From Apoda limacodes (Eukaryota; Arthropoda; Insecta; Lepidoptera; Limacodidae): a DNA stretch of 64,000 nt. The stretch spans positions 24,962,722-25,026,721 of the forward strand of contig OX291550.1 in NCBI GenBank assembly GCA_946406115.1, read 5' to 3'. A program made the translations under genes and the position numbers. Shown here one piece after another: positions 1 to 11,239 of this stretch (position 1 is its first letter; the number at the start of each line of letters is the position of its first letter). The notes below the pieces were generated by a model, which saw only the letters and a program-made list of their open reading frames with translations, made no database searches and was not told the origin of the DNA.

Positions 1-489
1 AGGGCTAGGAATCACCGTAAGTGATTAGGTAATACTAATCAATAAACAACTTGTTGAGTAAGCTTGGATTAGTGTATTATAACTGAAATTTGTCCTTGAG
101 AACCCTTGTTTCTTTTCTAAACCTTTTCTCTGAGCACCTAGCCTGTGCAAAGTGGCCGTAGGGGTATCTCCTAGACATCTAAATGTTTCACATTTGACTA
201 CGGAACCCTAAAAAGGCAAACAGGCAAAACACAATACACCGTACTATAGTTAGGTAACAGAATATTATACTTAGGGTGGATTCGACCAAAATTCATGTTA
301 AACTAGAGTAACTACTCCTAGAATTACCGAAATCTTGCTCTTTTTAGTAAACCGCACTTCGTTTGGCAACCTTGGGGCATGCTGAACGAATTTGACACAA
401 TATGTACATGTAATAATTCTGAATAAAAAGTAATTTTGTAAAAAACGTTATTTGTGTATGTACCGGATTATTAGTATTTTATTAAAGAG
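1..489. other. Intergenic stretch, nothing recognised
   Basis: No open frame, repeat or RNA gene could be supported. Confidence 0.5.
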
Positions 490-900
490 TCTGCCAAGCC
501 GAAACGGTACACCTTTAAGTCTGAGGAGTGACTTTCTTACGCTTGTACAATGGAATATATTTTGAGGAATTGTTCATAATGATGCCCAACGCTACTTTCT
601 ACCATAGCACCGCTCGCCATCGCCAGGAAGTTCATTCACTGACTTTAGAACCTAAATGGTCACGTTCAGTTTTCAGAGAAATTTCCTCCCGCGAACCCTT
701 GGGTTGTGGAATGAGCTCCCTGCCAAGGTCTTCTCAAAGGACTACAGTATGGGGTTCTTCAAGAAAGAAGTTATAAGATTTTTGAAGTGTCGGCAATGCG
801 CGAGTGATGCCACACGTGTTACAAGCGCCCATAGGCTGCCGCGACCCCTTGCCATCAGGCGTACCGCGAGCTTGTTTGTCATCTTAGTGGTATAAAAAAA
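490..900 (+). mobile_element. CR1/Jockey-type LINE 3' fragment
   Basis: Shifted frames read RLYNGIYFEELF, HSTARHRQE and WNELPAKVFSKD, the conserved C-terminus of a non-LTR polyprotein. The 3' tail ends at GGTATAAAAAAAG. At least eight more copies of this tail are in the window. The exact family name is uncertain. Confidence 0.75.
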
Positions 901-1711
901 GAATTTGGAAAGATTACCCAAACTTACGCCTTTTTCAAACAAACTTAAATGACGCGCAGTGTCATGCCGCGTGCTAAATTGCACATATATCAGTGAAATT
1001 GCGCGACGCGGCACGTTGTAACCATTTCTTAAGACAACAGAACATTAGTGCTAAGAAACGGTAGTCGTTACAGTAACTAAGGTTACCAATAAAATAATCC
1101 TGGGATAACCTGCTTACTCCGTGAATTTTGGCGTTGACGAGTGTAACGAATAACGATTTACTCTCAGACAGGCAGACTTTTCCTTAGAACAAGATTAAGT
1201 AAAACGCAAAATTCACTATCTTGAGAGTAATTGGCTACCGATTTTAACCTTAGCATAAGTTATACTTGTTTGGTAGAATCCGCCCTTTAAGTATAGAGCA
1301 GCGATTCCTAAAGTGGATTCCGCAGAAAGTAACCAGGTTTCCAAAAGGAGAGCGCAAAAAATGAAATCAAACTATCAAAATAACCCACGATGGTAGTTTT
1401 CGAGAATTCGGCCTCAACGCAACACTCGGCGCGGAAATTATAAGTGCGTTTTGTTCACCGCTTTAATGCGTTTAATGTCATAATCCAGCTAAGTTAAAAA
1501 GACAAATTCTGTATGCCACACTACAAGTCTTGGGTCATTCTCTTTAGTTGGATTATTTTCACTAAGCGCATAATGTTCATTATGTTGGTCAACAAAACGC
1601 CACTTATGTAACAGCAGTACATATTTTTTCCATCGTTATGACCTTTATTGCTCTTGTAGTAAAGAAAAAGACAAAGTCTTTTAAAACCTGTCAAGATCGT
1701 TAATTACCTGC
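901..1711. other. Intergenic stretch, one small hairpin only
   Basis: TGCCGCGT at 964-971 and ACGCGGCA at 1006-1013 can pair; nothing else stands out. Confidence 0.45.
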
Positions 1712-2240
1712 GTATCCATATCCAAACTAATAATATAAATGCGAAAGTAACTCTGTCTATCTGTCTGCCTCTCTGTTACCTTTTGACTCAAACTGATTTA
1801 GATGAAATTTGGTATGAAGATTAATATTAATATTATAAATACTTAAGTTTTGATGTTTGATAGTTTGTTACTTAATCACGCTTCAACTGCTAGATGGATC
1901 GAGATGAAACTTGGCACACATATAGGTGAGGTTCTGCAGAATAGGACAAAGGCTATTTTTCATCCCGAAAATTCAAATGTTTCCGCGGGAATAACTATAT
2001 CTTTTGTTACTCAATCCTGCTGCAACGGAGCATCCAATTGAGCTGAAATTTTGCACAGAAATAGTTGAAGATACGGAGAAGGACAAAGGCTACTTTTTTA
2101 TGCCGGAAAATTCAAAAGTTCCCGCGGGAGTAACTTTTACGAAATTCCACGAACGAACCATAGCTGCAAATATAGCTTGCTATACCTTACCATATCGCTT
2201 CGCTCATCATTGCTTACCATAAGAATCCCACGCCGATACA
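1712..2240 (+). repeat. Lepidopteran dispersed repeat (two partial units)
   Basis: The sequence has the familiar TAATATAAATGCGAAAGT and TGAAATTTGG phrases. It contains two related units with GGACAAAGGCTA and AAAATTCAAA at about 1945 and 2080. Similar stretches occur at 5886-6330, 28513-28780, 37880-38010 and 60840-60950. Confidence 0.55.
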
Positions 2241-2619
2241 ATGATTTTGAGTGGGTTTAATTTTATATTTAGTAGTTTTTAATACTTTTTATCGATTTTG
2301 ATGCTTCATTGTTTTTAAATAGTTATTTCTTTTATTTATTTTTTAAAGATTATTTAATAAAAAGTAAAAGGTACGATACGAAGCACTAACAGATCTTCAG
2401 AATAAATATAGAATTGTTTGTAATAATGAACAATATAATCTGTGTACAGAACATTCACTTTGTGTTTGTAGCTTGTATGTAACTAATTCCGTTTTAATAA
2501 AAGAGCAACCTAACATTTAAAAAAAAGCATAATTTTTTTATGTATTTTTTTTCTTTTTGTCGGGAAATTTGCCTTAATAACTACTTTATGGAAATTTTAG
2601 CATTATAATATAAATAAAT

Positions 2620-2872
2620 AAAAAAATTTTTTTTTGGACAATACACACAGCACCGTCTGGCCCCAAAGTAAGCAAAGCTTGTGTTATGGATACCAGACAA
2701 CGGATACAAATACATATGTTTTACTTTTTTTATGTAAATACATACATAAATACACCCAGACTCAAGACAAACACAAATTTTTATCACATAAATGTTTGTT
2801 CAGTGTGGGAATCAAACCCACAACCTCTGCACAGCAGCTGGCCACACTACCAACTAGGCTGCGAGGGAGTCT
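2620..2872 (-). mobile_element. tRNA-derived SINE
   Basis: On the minus strand the head reads CTAGTTGGTAGTGTGGCC (A-box-like) and GGGTTTGATTCCCACAC (B-box-like), followed by a body with GTATCCGTTGTCTGGTATCC. It is the best preserved of about six family copies here. Confidence 0.75.
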
Positions 2873-2879
2873 ATTACGC

Positions 2880-3844
2880 TATAAACGATAAACAAGGTTT
2901 TCTTCGGACAAACAGCGCGCGCTTAGTAATAGGGTCTCGTTGAACCCTCTGTATTGCAAAATTTGCTTATGGAACTCTAAACACCAACAAGAATAAAAAT
3001 ACTTTAGATTGTACCCACGCTTAATAAAGCCTAAAATACAATCCAATTTTACATTACAAAAATTCACCTAATGATCTCTTGTCAATTTTTTATTACAAAA
3101 AGAAATCGAAAAATAAAGCCATCCGTACTTGGGAAATGAATAATAAATCATTAAAAGGTAAAGACTTCTATTTTATTACTAACAAAAGAATAGACAAGGT
3201 TGAATTGTCACATTCATGGAATCCACGCCCTCTATTGACCCTCGTACCCGACCAGATTCCATGAAACATGCCCTACTATTAGTTACATTTATCAAAAGCC
3301 TCCCAGCCTACACAGACCCACAACAGGAAACATCTATAGACCCACGCAAGTTATTTTTAACTGGTGACCAGCATATTTGTGATATTGGAGGCTAAAAGGT
3401 TTCGTCGAATCCGGGTCAAAGCCCGTGTCATTTGTCCCCCACAATTGTTTTACTAGGAACACCATTGTACGCTTCGAGGCTTATTTGAGTCAAGTAATTA
3501 CCTATGTTTCATGGATTTTATTTTATCAATCATTTCATCGGTATTTATAAACCTATTGGAAATAGTTAGTCGTTCAATTATTAAGTGCCTTGTTTGTAAA
3601 GAAAAAGATAATAAGTAAGTATAGTTCCTGTTCTTTTTTTAATTCTGCCGGACTTTCTTTTTTTTTTATTTCGAAAAAAAACAGGCTAAAGTTTTATATA
3701 ATATTGTTCCCGATCTTTTTGTCCAGTCATGATTTATTTCTTATAGTTGGACAGAAACTGGCAAAAGAGATATATATGTTTCTGTCTGTCTGGTTTTTTC
3801 ATTTTACCGCTTATTACTAAATTTCGACACATGGCACATATATA
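2880..3844. other. AT-rich intergenic stretch, nothing recognised
   Basis: I see short unsupported frames only, with no clear repeat boundaries, up to the Tc1 element. Confidence 0.5.
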
Positions 3845-4740
3845 CACACCGGCACAATTAGCGGAACAGAAAAAAAAGTGAGACTATGAGATAATAATGT
3901 ATATATTTGACGAAAATGTAATTAGACACAAAATAACAAATTGATTAACATCTTTTAACAACGACTTTGAAAAGTCTTCGTTATTTTTTATTGAAAAATA
4001 AAGAAATTTGAAATAAGTGAAATTTTTAGATGATTATGAACCATCACAAATAATAAAAAAAAGTAAGCATTAAATGATTTAACAATAAAATTAAAGCAAA
4101 ATTAATAACGAGTGTTTCCCCCTCTTGCTCTGATTACGGTTTCCATTCGTCTGGGCATGCTACAGATTTTGTTATCGATGATTTCTTGAGGCAACCGCTC
4201 CCACTCCTCAAGTAATGCGTTTCCAAGTTCATTCAGATTGTTGGGGGGTGGCATTCTGGATTTAACCCTTCTTTTTAGCAAGTCCCAGACATACTCTATC
4301 GGATTCATATCGGGGGAATTTGCTGGCCACTGCATCACCGGTATACCTACGTGGCTCAGATATGCCTGTACCGATTGTGCACTATGAGCACGAGCATTAT
4401 CTTGCATTAGAATAAAGTCGTCACCAATAAATGGTGCAAATGGTACAACATGTTCTTCTAAAATGTCTCTGATGTATCGATTTGCTGTCATGGTCCCTCC
4501 TGTGACTATCACTAACTCCGTGCGAGCTCCCAAACATATCCCTCCCCAAACCATAATCGAGCCGCCACCATAAGCCACTGTGTGTTCAAAATTAGACTGT
4601 ATGTGGCGTTCTCCTTTGCGTCTTCATATTCGCTGTCTCCCATCGATCTGTTTTAAAAGAACTCTGCACTCATCAGTTAAGAGAACCTGCTGCCATTCGT
4701 TCAAATCCTTTTTTTGTGTTTCGCTAATTGTGCCGGTGTT
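3845..4740 (-). mobile_element. Tc1/mariner deletion derivative with TIRs and TA target site
   Basis: Inverted ends begin CACACCGGCACAATTAGCG on the left and AACACCGGCACAATTAGCG on the reverse strand at the right, and match for about 30 bases with few changes. TA dinucleotides at 3843-3844 and 4741-4742 give the usual target duplication. The 896-bp element keeps only the catalytic half of the transposase and its right TIR joins directly to coding sequence, so the DNA-binding half was lost by internal deletion. Confidence 0.85.
4102..4705 (-). pseudogene. Tc1 DD34E transposase, catalytic domain remnant
   Basis: The minus frame carries the three catalytic acids: D in LLTDECR (near 4673), D in MQDNARAH and E in NPIEYVWD, with 34 residues between the last two. 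One TGA stop near 4625 falls where a Trp codon is likely, between the first D and the open 4102-4578 stretch. VWGGICLG and WPANSPDMNPIEYVWDLLKR are family hallmarks. The N-terminal HTH domain is missing, so the copy is dead. Confidence 0.9.
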
Positions 4741-4904
4741 TATATTAAGCAATTTCAGTCTAGATACACACCATCAAGAGCAGTGCTGCGGCGATGGACT
4801 CACATGCGGAATAAAGTGGTTGCTGAAAAGAGGCTCTGCCCCCACATTATGATGTGGATGTGTATCCAGCACCTTGTTACCCTCTTCGCTTCAAAAAACG
4901 GGAA

Positions 4905-5467
4905 TGTTCTGAATTCGGTTGGTTGTTTGTTTGATATGGAGTACTGCTGCCATCTCTGGGCAGGTGCACCCGGATACCAGCTTGGCCCTTTTGACTCGGT
5001 TCAACGACGGGCTGTGAGAATTGTCGACGATTCCAAACTCACTTGCGGTATCGAGCCCTTAAGTCTGAGGAGAGACTTTGCCTCACTGTGTGTGTTCTAC
5101 CGCTTGTACAATGGGTTGTGTTCTGAGGAATTGTTCGAAATGATGCCCACGGCTACTTTCATCCATCGCACCGCTCGCCATCGGCAGGGAATTCATTCTC
5201 ACACTTTAGAACCTAAATGGTCGCGTACAGTGCGGTTTCAGAGAAACTTCCTCCCGCGAAGTTGTGGAATGAGCTCCCTGCCAAGGTTTTCTGCAAGGAC
5301 TACAGTATAGAGTTCTTCAAGAAAGAAGTTATTAGATTTCTGAAGGGTCGGCAACGCGCAAGTGATACCCCTGGTGTTGCAAGCGTCCATAGGCTACGGT
5401 GACCGCTTACCATCAGGCGGGCCGTAAGCTTGTTTGCCACCTTAGTGGTATAAAGAAAAAAAAAAAA
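4905..5467 (+). mobile_element. CR1/Jockey-type LINE 3' fragment (longest copy)
   Basis: This copy reads MEYCCHLWAGAPGYQLGPFD, RRAVRIVDD, RRDFASLCVFYRLYNGLCSE and HRTARHRQG, then a frameshift to WNELPAKVFCKD. It ends in an A-rich tail at 5454-5467. It is the best reference for the other fragments. Confidence 0.85.
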
Positions 5468-5945
5468 ACCTCAGAACTCCGTAATTTATACACTGATTTG
5501 GATTTTTTTCACATTATTACCCTGTTAACCCTCAGTTTGGTCCTATTTAAATATAGTAATGATAGGTCCCAAAAAACAAGAGCTAGGTGAGAAAATGTCC
5601 AGTCAATCTTTTAAGACTTTGATTATTTAGGCTAAACCTCTATCTCTAGCCACATAAGTTTCTGCGTGCTAGAGGCTGTAAATGAGAAGCAAAATAATAT
5701 ACGACAGAATTATCGCTCCGCATGTGCAAACTTATATAATAGTACTGTATCTTATGTAGTATTTGTTACCTCTACAGTATTGTATTCGCGAAACCCCCCG
5801 TTTTAGGGTTCCGTATATACCAAATGAATGTTTCATGTCCATCCGTCTGTGGCAAGCGATATGTTTATAGTTAAAGATATTAACTAATCCTACTTATATT
5901 ATAAATGTGAAAGTCTGGATGTTTGTTAACCAATCACGCTTTAAA

Positions 5946-6102
5946 AACTTTTTTTTTATACCACTAAGGTGGCAGCCTGCGGTCCGCCTGATGGTAAGCG
6001 GTCACCGTGGTCTATGGACGCTTGCAAAAGCAGAGGTCTCACTCGCGCGTTGCCGACCTTTCAATAATCTAATAACTTCTTTCTTGAAGAACCCCATGAT
6101 GT
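5946..6102 (-). mobile_element. LINE tail of the same CR1/Jockey-type family, inverted
   Basis: A T run followed by ATACCACTAAGGTGGCA and CGCCTGATGGTAAGCGGTCA is the reverse complement of the 3' tail at 5400-5455. It is 5' truncated. Confidence 0.8.
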
Positions 6103-6339
6103 ACCCTTATAGAAAACCACATCACAACGAAAAAAACACCTGCCGTTATAAATAGTCGGGATAAAACTTGATACACATACACATACATCAGGTCCTGGAA
6201 TAGGTATTTATCCTGAAAAATTTAAAAGTTCCCGCGGGAATACTTAACCGAGCTCAAACTTACAACTTAGCAAACATTAATAGTATAATTTAGGAGTTGA
6301 CATATAAATTCCACGCCGATAACCGAAGTAAGGGCAAGT

Positions 6340-6887
6340 GTGGCTCCAAAATCTAGTGAAATATAAAACACTCATCATAATTTAGCCGCTTGGACAATCA
6401 TTCATCGACCTGATTTATCTGCACATGTAGTCTTGACAAATATTTCGTATCTGCAGAATTGGTATCCGACACTTAAATTAATTAATACAAATTTTATTTA
6501 ATTTTATCTGAGATTGTATATGTGTCATTAACACAAACTTTTGTATATTTTTTGTCATTCAAAACATTAGTAGGTATATTTATTTAAAGTAACCTATAAC
6601 CTATCGTACAAAGAAGAGAAAAAAACAATACCAACTTATGTTGTAAGTACATGCTAATTACACAGATTAGGTACAACACTGATAGTTGCTGAGAAATTCG
6701 CAAACGTGTCAAAATACATACGGAAAAAATACAGAAACATCCCTTTTTGATGGTTGATATTAGATAATAATAAATGGCACGCCCCCGCGGTTTATAATAA
6801 AGAATAGATGTTATCTGCAAGGAAAATTGAACCTTCCCTTTAAAAACAATTACATGGAAAAAGTTAAGTTCAGTTGTTCACAACTGC
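6340..6887. other. AT-rich intergenic stretch, nothing recognised
   Basis: No supportable gene or repeat was found between the dispersed repeat and the RTE fragment. Confidence 0.45.
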
Positions 6888-8050
6888 GTTGAAACATGTG
6901 TTCAAGCTTATAAAGTGGGAAGGACCTTCGATTTGCCGACGACAAAGTGGTCATAGTAGAATCGCTGGAAGACCTAGGCACGATGCTTGGAGACCTCAGC
7001 GGAGTGTCCCAACACTTTGGTCTTAAAATGAATAGGGATAAAACGAAGGTCATGTTCAATGTCCATGTCGCGCCTATACCGGTCGTTGTTGGGAACGCTA
7101 CTCTCACAGTCTGTTGTTGTCGAATACACATACCTAGGGCAAGTTGGTCCGTCTTTAAGAAAGAGGTTAAGAGGGCGATATAGGCCAGAAAGATAATTTC
7201 TGTAATTCTAACGTTGTGAAAGTGCACTATAAATCATTAATTTCATATACATTACTATGAGAAATATATATGTTATATACTTCTTAAGTAATTTATACCG
7301 TAATAACGCCTTGAAACTTTTAATTTTTTGTACGGAATTTAACGTTATTACCGTTTTGTAGTCACATTTTTTGACTTTTTGCTTCAATTTAGAGTCAATG
7401 CACTAGATAACAAGCTATTCTAATTATTTAACCAACTTTCATTACAAGCAAATGCAAAACAAGCTTTAAAAATTTGCACAAGTGTTGAAACAATGGTCAC
7501 TTCCAGATTTTTTATTGCATTGAATACAATAAATGAAAATAAGGTCATCAGTAAGGTAATGCACTAGACAAAAGCAAGTTTTATAACATACATTTTTTTT
7601 CAATTCTTTAACTGCTATAGTTTAGCCACAAAATTTGCACAAAAACGGCGTATTTTCGCGGTCTAGCCTATATCGCAGTCTTATCCGAAGAATCCAGCTC
7701 GGCTGGGCAGCTTTCGGAAAACTACGCCACATATTTTCGTCCAAAATACTCCACCGCCTAAAGCCGGAAGTCTATAATCAATGTGTGTTGCCAGTGATGA
7801 TTTACGGTACAGAAACGTGGTCCTTACTTTAGGTCACCTAAATAAGCTCAGAGTCGCTCAGCGAGCTATAGAAAGTGCTATGCTTGGTGTTTCTTTGCGC
7901 GATACAATGAGGAAATTGGCCAAAGAACCGAAGTTACCGACATAGCTGAAACAGTTAGCAAGCTGAAGTGGCAATGGGCAGGCCACATTGCTCGTCGAAT
8001 CGATAATAGGGATGGGGGATGGGGTCGATGGGAAAAAGGTTTTGAAATAT
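6888..8050 (+). mobile_element. RTE-clade LINE fragment, interrupted by a MITE
   Basis: The first half reads HVFKLIKWEG, then FADD (the RT catalytic motif, here FADDKVVI), GLKMNRDKTKVMFNVHVAP and FKKEV. The second half continues IRRIQLGWAAFGKLRHIFSS, QCVLPVMIYGTETWSL and KLKWQWAGHIARR. The two parts are separated exactly by the 7170-7681 insertion. Several stops and indels show it is dead. Confidence 0.88.
7170..7681. mobile_element. 512-bp MITE-like element with TIRs and TA duplication
   Basis: The left end AGAGGGCGATATAGGCCAGA and the reverse complement of the right end AGACTGCGATATAGGCTAGA match at 17 of 20 bases. A TA flanks each side (7168-7169 and 7682-7683). Removing the element and one TA joins the host LINE frame as EV-IRRIQLGW. 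No transposase is inside, so it is non-autonomous, of Tc1/mariner-type target preference. Confidence 0.85.
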
Positions 8051-8344
8051 TGTAGTATACGAGGGTATTTTCTATTGCTTAAAAAATTGTCTGTAAAAGA
8101 TTCCTGATGTATATTATATGCTTTTTATATAAAACATAATGGCATTTTCGTCCGTTTGTCTTGACCGATGTCGGCGACAGGCCGCAGTGGAAAGTAGGGT
8201 TACGACACCAATGGTGGACTTTGAAATAATACTATTTTCACAAAGCGAATCAGTACTTCAACTCTCGAGGCTAGGGGTTGCTGCCAATGATAGTGTATGT
8301 ATTAAAACAGGGTTGCCTACAAGTCGCAAGTTTAGCTCCGTATG

Positions 8345-8415
8345 AAGTACCTACTGCAGCCATCTCTGGGCGAGTGCACCCGACTACCAGCTTAGTTGAA
8401 CGAAGGGCCATGTAA
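8345..8415 (+). mobile_element. Short LINE fragment (CR1/Jockey-type)
   Basis: CTGCAGCCATCTCTGGGCGA and the following bases match the EYCCHLWAGAP segment at 4940-5000. Confidence 0.65.
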
Positions 8416-8419
8416 ATTT

Positions 8420-9220
8420 CTGTTTTCTAATGTTCAACTATGTAGTTGGTCCTCGGGGAAATAATCCCGTTCGTACAACCAGTTATTGACAAATTTATTT
8501 TCATCCAAGTGATCAGTTCTCACGTGATGAGAGTTTTCGGAGGTTAATCCGCAAGGGGTACAGCTTCATACAAAAACTATAATTGGTTACAGCGATTAAA
8601 AAGTAAAACAAAATCAACTTACGTCATTTTTATTACAAAACAGATCAAAGATGGAGAGGCATCATGTTAACATGCTAGTGGCGAGTCAGTGGCAGTTATA
8701 ACAAGGTCCAACGGGGAAGCAGCAACAACCCTGGACGCAGGGAGTGGCGCAACGGCACATAGGGGGATCACAGCCCCCCGGGCAACGAAAGAACGTCCCT
8801 ATGTTGAAATCTCGATAGCACCCGTACTGATAAGGCATTTTGTAAAATTTATATACTATGTAGTTGTTTTTGTGTCCAAAATGATTCTGTCAAAGAGAAG
8901 TTCGTATTTTTTTTGACAGTGGTTTAATTGACAAATTATCTCATCCTTATCACATCACCATAGAGGTCAGTGGTCGAATTATTTAGAAGTTCTATGGACA
9001 TATTCTTGTCAACGTTTACCAATTACAATTTTAGGTATATTTGCATAAACACTAGTAAAAAGAAATAATAAATAACTAACTTATGTATAGTATTATATTA
9101 TCTGTGCTTATGTATTGCAACTTCAATGCAAAAAATCGGTTTTGTTTGACATAATGTGTTATTCTTCTATTTCTATAAAAAAATATTAGCAATTTAGCAT
9201 AACAGACACTGGCAGGCTAA
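8420..9220. other. Intergenic stretch upstream of the Cys-rich peptide gene
   Basis: No gene or clear repeat was recognised. A 75-codon frame at 8689-8916 has no supporting features. Confidence 0.45.
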
Positions 9221-9259
9221 ATAAAAACAGGAACATTTTTATTCATATTCATGTCAGTT
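9221..9259 (+). promoter_or_regulatory. Candidate core promoter of the Cys-rich peptide gene
   Basis: A TATA-like ATAAAAA at 9221-9227 lies about 30 bases before TCAGTT at 9254-9259, which fits the arthropod initiator TCAGT. This would give a 5'UTR of about 93 bases before the ATG at 9349. The pair could be chance in AT-rich DNA. Confidence 0.4.
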
Positions 9260-9348
9260 TTATTCTATATTTCCTATTTCAAAAGTAACTTGTTACAGTC
9301 ACAAACCATATTTTTATTGAAATTTTAAGTTAATAATTAAGGTTCATA

Positions 9349-9489
9349 ATGCCTGTCTACTATGGTGGATTTGTGGGTGGACCCATGGGGGGTGGATATT
9401 GTCTGTTCTCCCAGCCATGCTGCCCTACCACGGGCGGCTGTGGTCCTTGCGGTTCAGTCCCGGGTCCCTGTTGTCAACTGTCCTGCTGA
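9349..9489 (+). CDS. 46-residue Cys/Gly/Pro-rich peptide, Mst84D/Mst87F-like
   Basis: The ORF is intact and too short for a usual length cut-off. It opens MPVYYGGFVGGPMGGGYC and ends in a dense Cys block with CCPTTGGCGPCG, PGPCC and a terminal Cys; eight Cys in 46 residues. Composition and CGPC-type spacing resemble the small male-specific Mst84D/Mst87F sperm-tail proteins of flies. No signal peptide is seen, so a secreted toxin is unlikely. The stop is followed after ten bases by TCTAG and a GTGAGT donor, so the only recognised intron is in the 3'UTR. A TATA-like box and a TCAGTT initiator lie upstream. The link to sperm is inferred from composition alone; a cuticle or keratin-associated-like Cys-rich protein is the alternative. 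Confidence 0.6.
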   Translation: MPVYYGGFVGGPMGGGYCLFSQPCCPTTGGCGPCGSVPGPCCQLSC

Positions 9490-9619
9490 TTGCTTCTAGG
9501 TGAGTCAGTTTATCTACCGAAAGTAAAAGTAGGTAAGTACATCCAATTACAAAAAAGATCTCTAATAACCAACTTAGGCCACAGTAACTGACCCAGCGCG
9601 AACGCAAAGACACGGGTGC

Positions 9620-9673
9620 GTAATATCAAACATATGAAAACGCAACGTAGTTTATACATATGGCCACACTGCC

Positions 9674-9717
<44 letters not shown>

Positions 9718-9745
9718 GGCGTTTTCATATATTATCCGCGCTGTG
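9620..9745. repeat. TA microsatellite inside an inverted repeat
   Basis: An alternating TA tract at about 9675-9716 is flanked by ATATGAAAACGC on the left and GCGTTTTCATAT on the right. The region would fold into a cruciform or hairpin. Confidence 0.7.
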
Positions 9746-10213
9746 GCCTTCGCCTTAGGAAAACAGGGCGCGTAAGTTATGGATTCTGAGGTCAGGAATT
9801 TATCTGCTTTCTAAAGGCACATAACTAAGATTAAGCAGCCTTACTCATGACTCATGTAAGCTGTTAAGTATGGCAAACAACCAGTAAAATGGTCTAATCA
9901 CCTATTCCAAGCATCTAGTATTCGCCAGCTTCTGACTTCCTGATAGGCGTTTCAATAAATCGTTAAGACCGGCTTTAACAATCAGTTTCCAATACAATCC
10001 ATTGCTCGTCAAAAATTTCGGCTTGCAATTGATTTTTAACAGACTTCAAAAAAAGGAGCTTTTCTATTCATCTGTATATTTTTTTTCCATTTATGTTTTA
10101 TCTACAATCTAGGATGTTTAAAATTTGTTTTTGTTTTAGATTGTAATTCCGTCCAAGTCCATCGCCGTCGACAATTCGTCCACATTTCATTATATTAAGT
10201 TATGTTAAATTAA

Positions 10214-10219
10214 AATAAA
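10214..10219 (+). terminator. Poly(A) signal AATAAA
   Basis: A canonical hexamer lies 75 bases into the predicted last exon of the Cys-rich peptide gene, at a distance normal for a short 3'UTR. Confidence 0.45.
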
Positions 10220-10240
10220 TATATTTGCTATTATTATATT

Positions 10241-11027
10241 TGTAGTCTTATTAAAAATCTTAATAACTTTAACCACATTCCAATGTAGCTAGGAAAAATC
10301 TCGTATCTACTGGGCCTGCTGGGCATAATGGAAACTTAACTTTGAGCCTGATTACTGAGCAAGGACGCAAAGTAGTCCTGGGAGAAAAGGGGATGTTTTT
10401 TTTCTTGTTGATTTGGGGATTTATTTGGGATATTCCGTCCTCGTAGATTAGGGCGTTTTCGTCGTTTATTCCTTACCGACCAACTGAAGGGCACAACCTA
10501 GTTCTGTCTTATATGAAGATTTAGTTCGTTCATTGGCCGATACAAAACTTATATTAACGGTTTTAATATAAGAAAAATCAAACACTTATTTATGATTTGA
10601 GTATCCGGAATTGGAATTGATTGATGAACGCCATATTTTCACTTTAGTGCTAAAAGACGAAAAGCTTTATCAGTGTATGTAGCTCTATTTGCCGACTTAT
10701 AGTTCTGATCTGATCTGAATCTAATTTTTGGAATACGCTTTCTTCGAACAGTAAATATCCAATGACGGCGCTAGTGGACCGCCGCGAAGGTTGGCCTTAA
10801 CTTGCGCTAAAAGCTATTTAAAAAAAAGTCAGTGTCGATTTCCGAAAGTACCGGAACATACCCGGATCAATGTTTTAACTCCGGTTTAATCTTTCTTATG
10901 TCGCGTTAAAAATACTGTGAATTCTCAGTACTTTGTATACCGGGATTTTTCCGTTTTAAACCCGTGAAACAACCGCGTAGTTCACCTAGATCTAAAATAC
11001 CCGTGGATCACCTGCGGGTCGATTCCG
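10241..11027. other. Intergenic stretch, nothing recognised
   Basis: No open frame or recognisable element was found. Confidence 0.45.
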
Positions 11028-11215
11028 TAAAAGATTGCTAACCTTTTTTGAAAGAAATTAGATATACATTGCGGTTTCGCGACAATCGATGAATTTCATA
11101 CGTCATTTTAAATGTCTCTGAAACTAATCATAGATTAGGTGTTTCTTTGGAGAAATGATAGATCTCATCAAGTTCTTCATTGTCGATGACAACCTCCAAA
11201 CTAGAGATTATTTTT
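11028..11215 (+). repeat. Foldback-type repeat related to 49633-49774
   Basis: GAAATTAGATATACATTGCGGTTTCGC and the following bases match the core at 49660-49710. Its distal half (about 11115-11190) also recurs inverted at 12140-12230. Confidence 0.5.
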
Positions 11216-11239
11216 TAAACAAGTTTTAATAATAATAAA

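Larger units (their letters stand above)
9490..10240 (+). other. 3'UTR of the Cys-rich peptide gene, with one intron
   Basis: The first exon continues to 9499, where a GTGAGT donor starts an intron (9500-10139). The acceptor is TTTTGTTTTAG and the final exon begins at 10140. A canonical AATAAA is at 10214-10219. The intron contains a TA microsatellite inside an imperfect inverted repeat (9620-9745). Confidence 0.5.
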
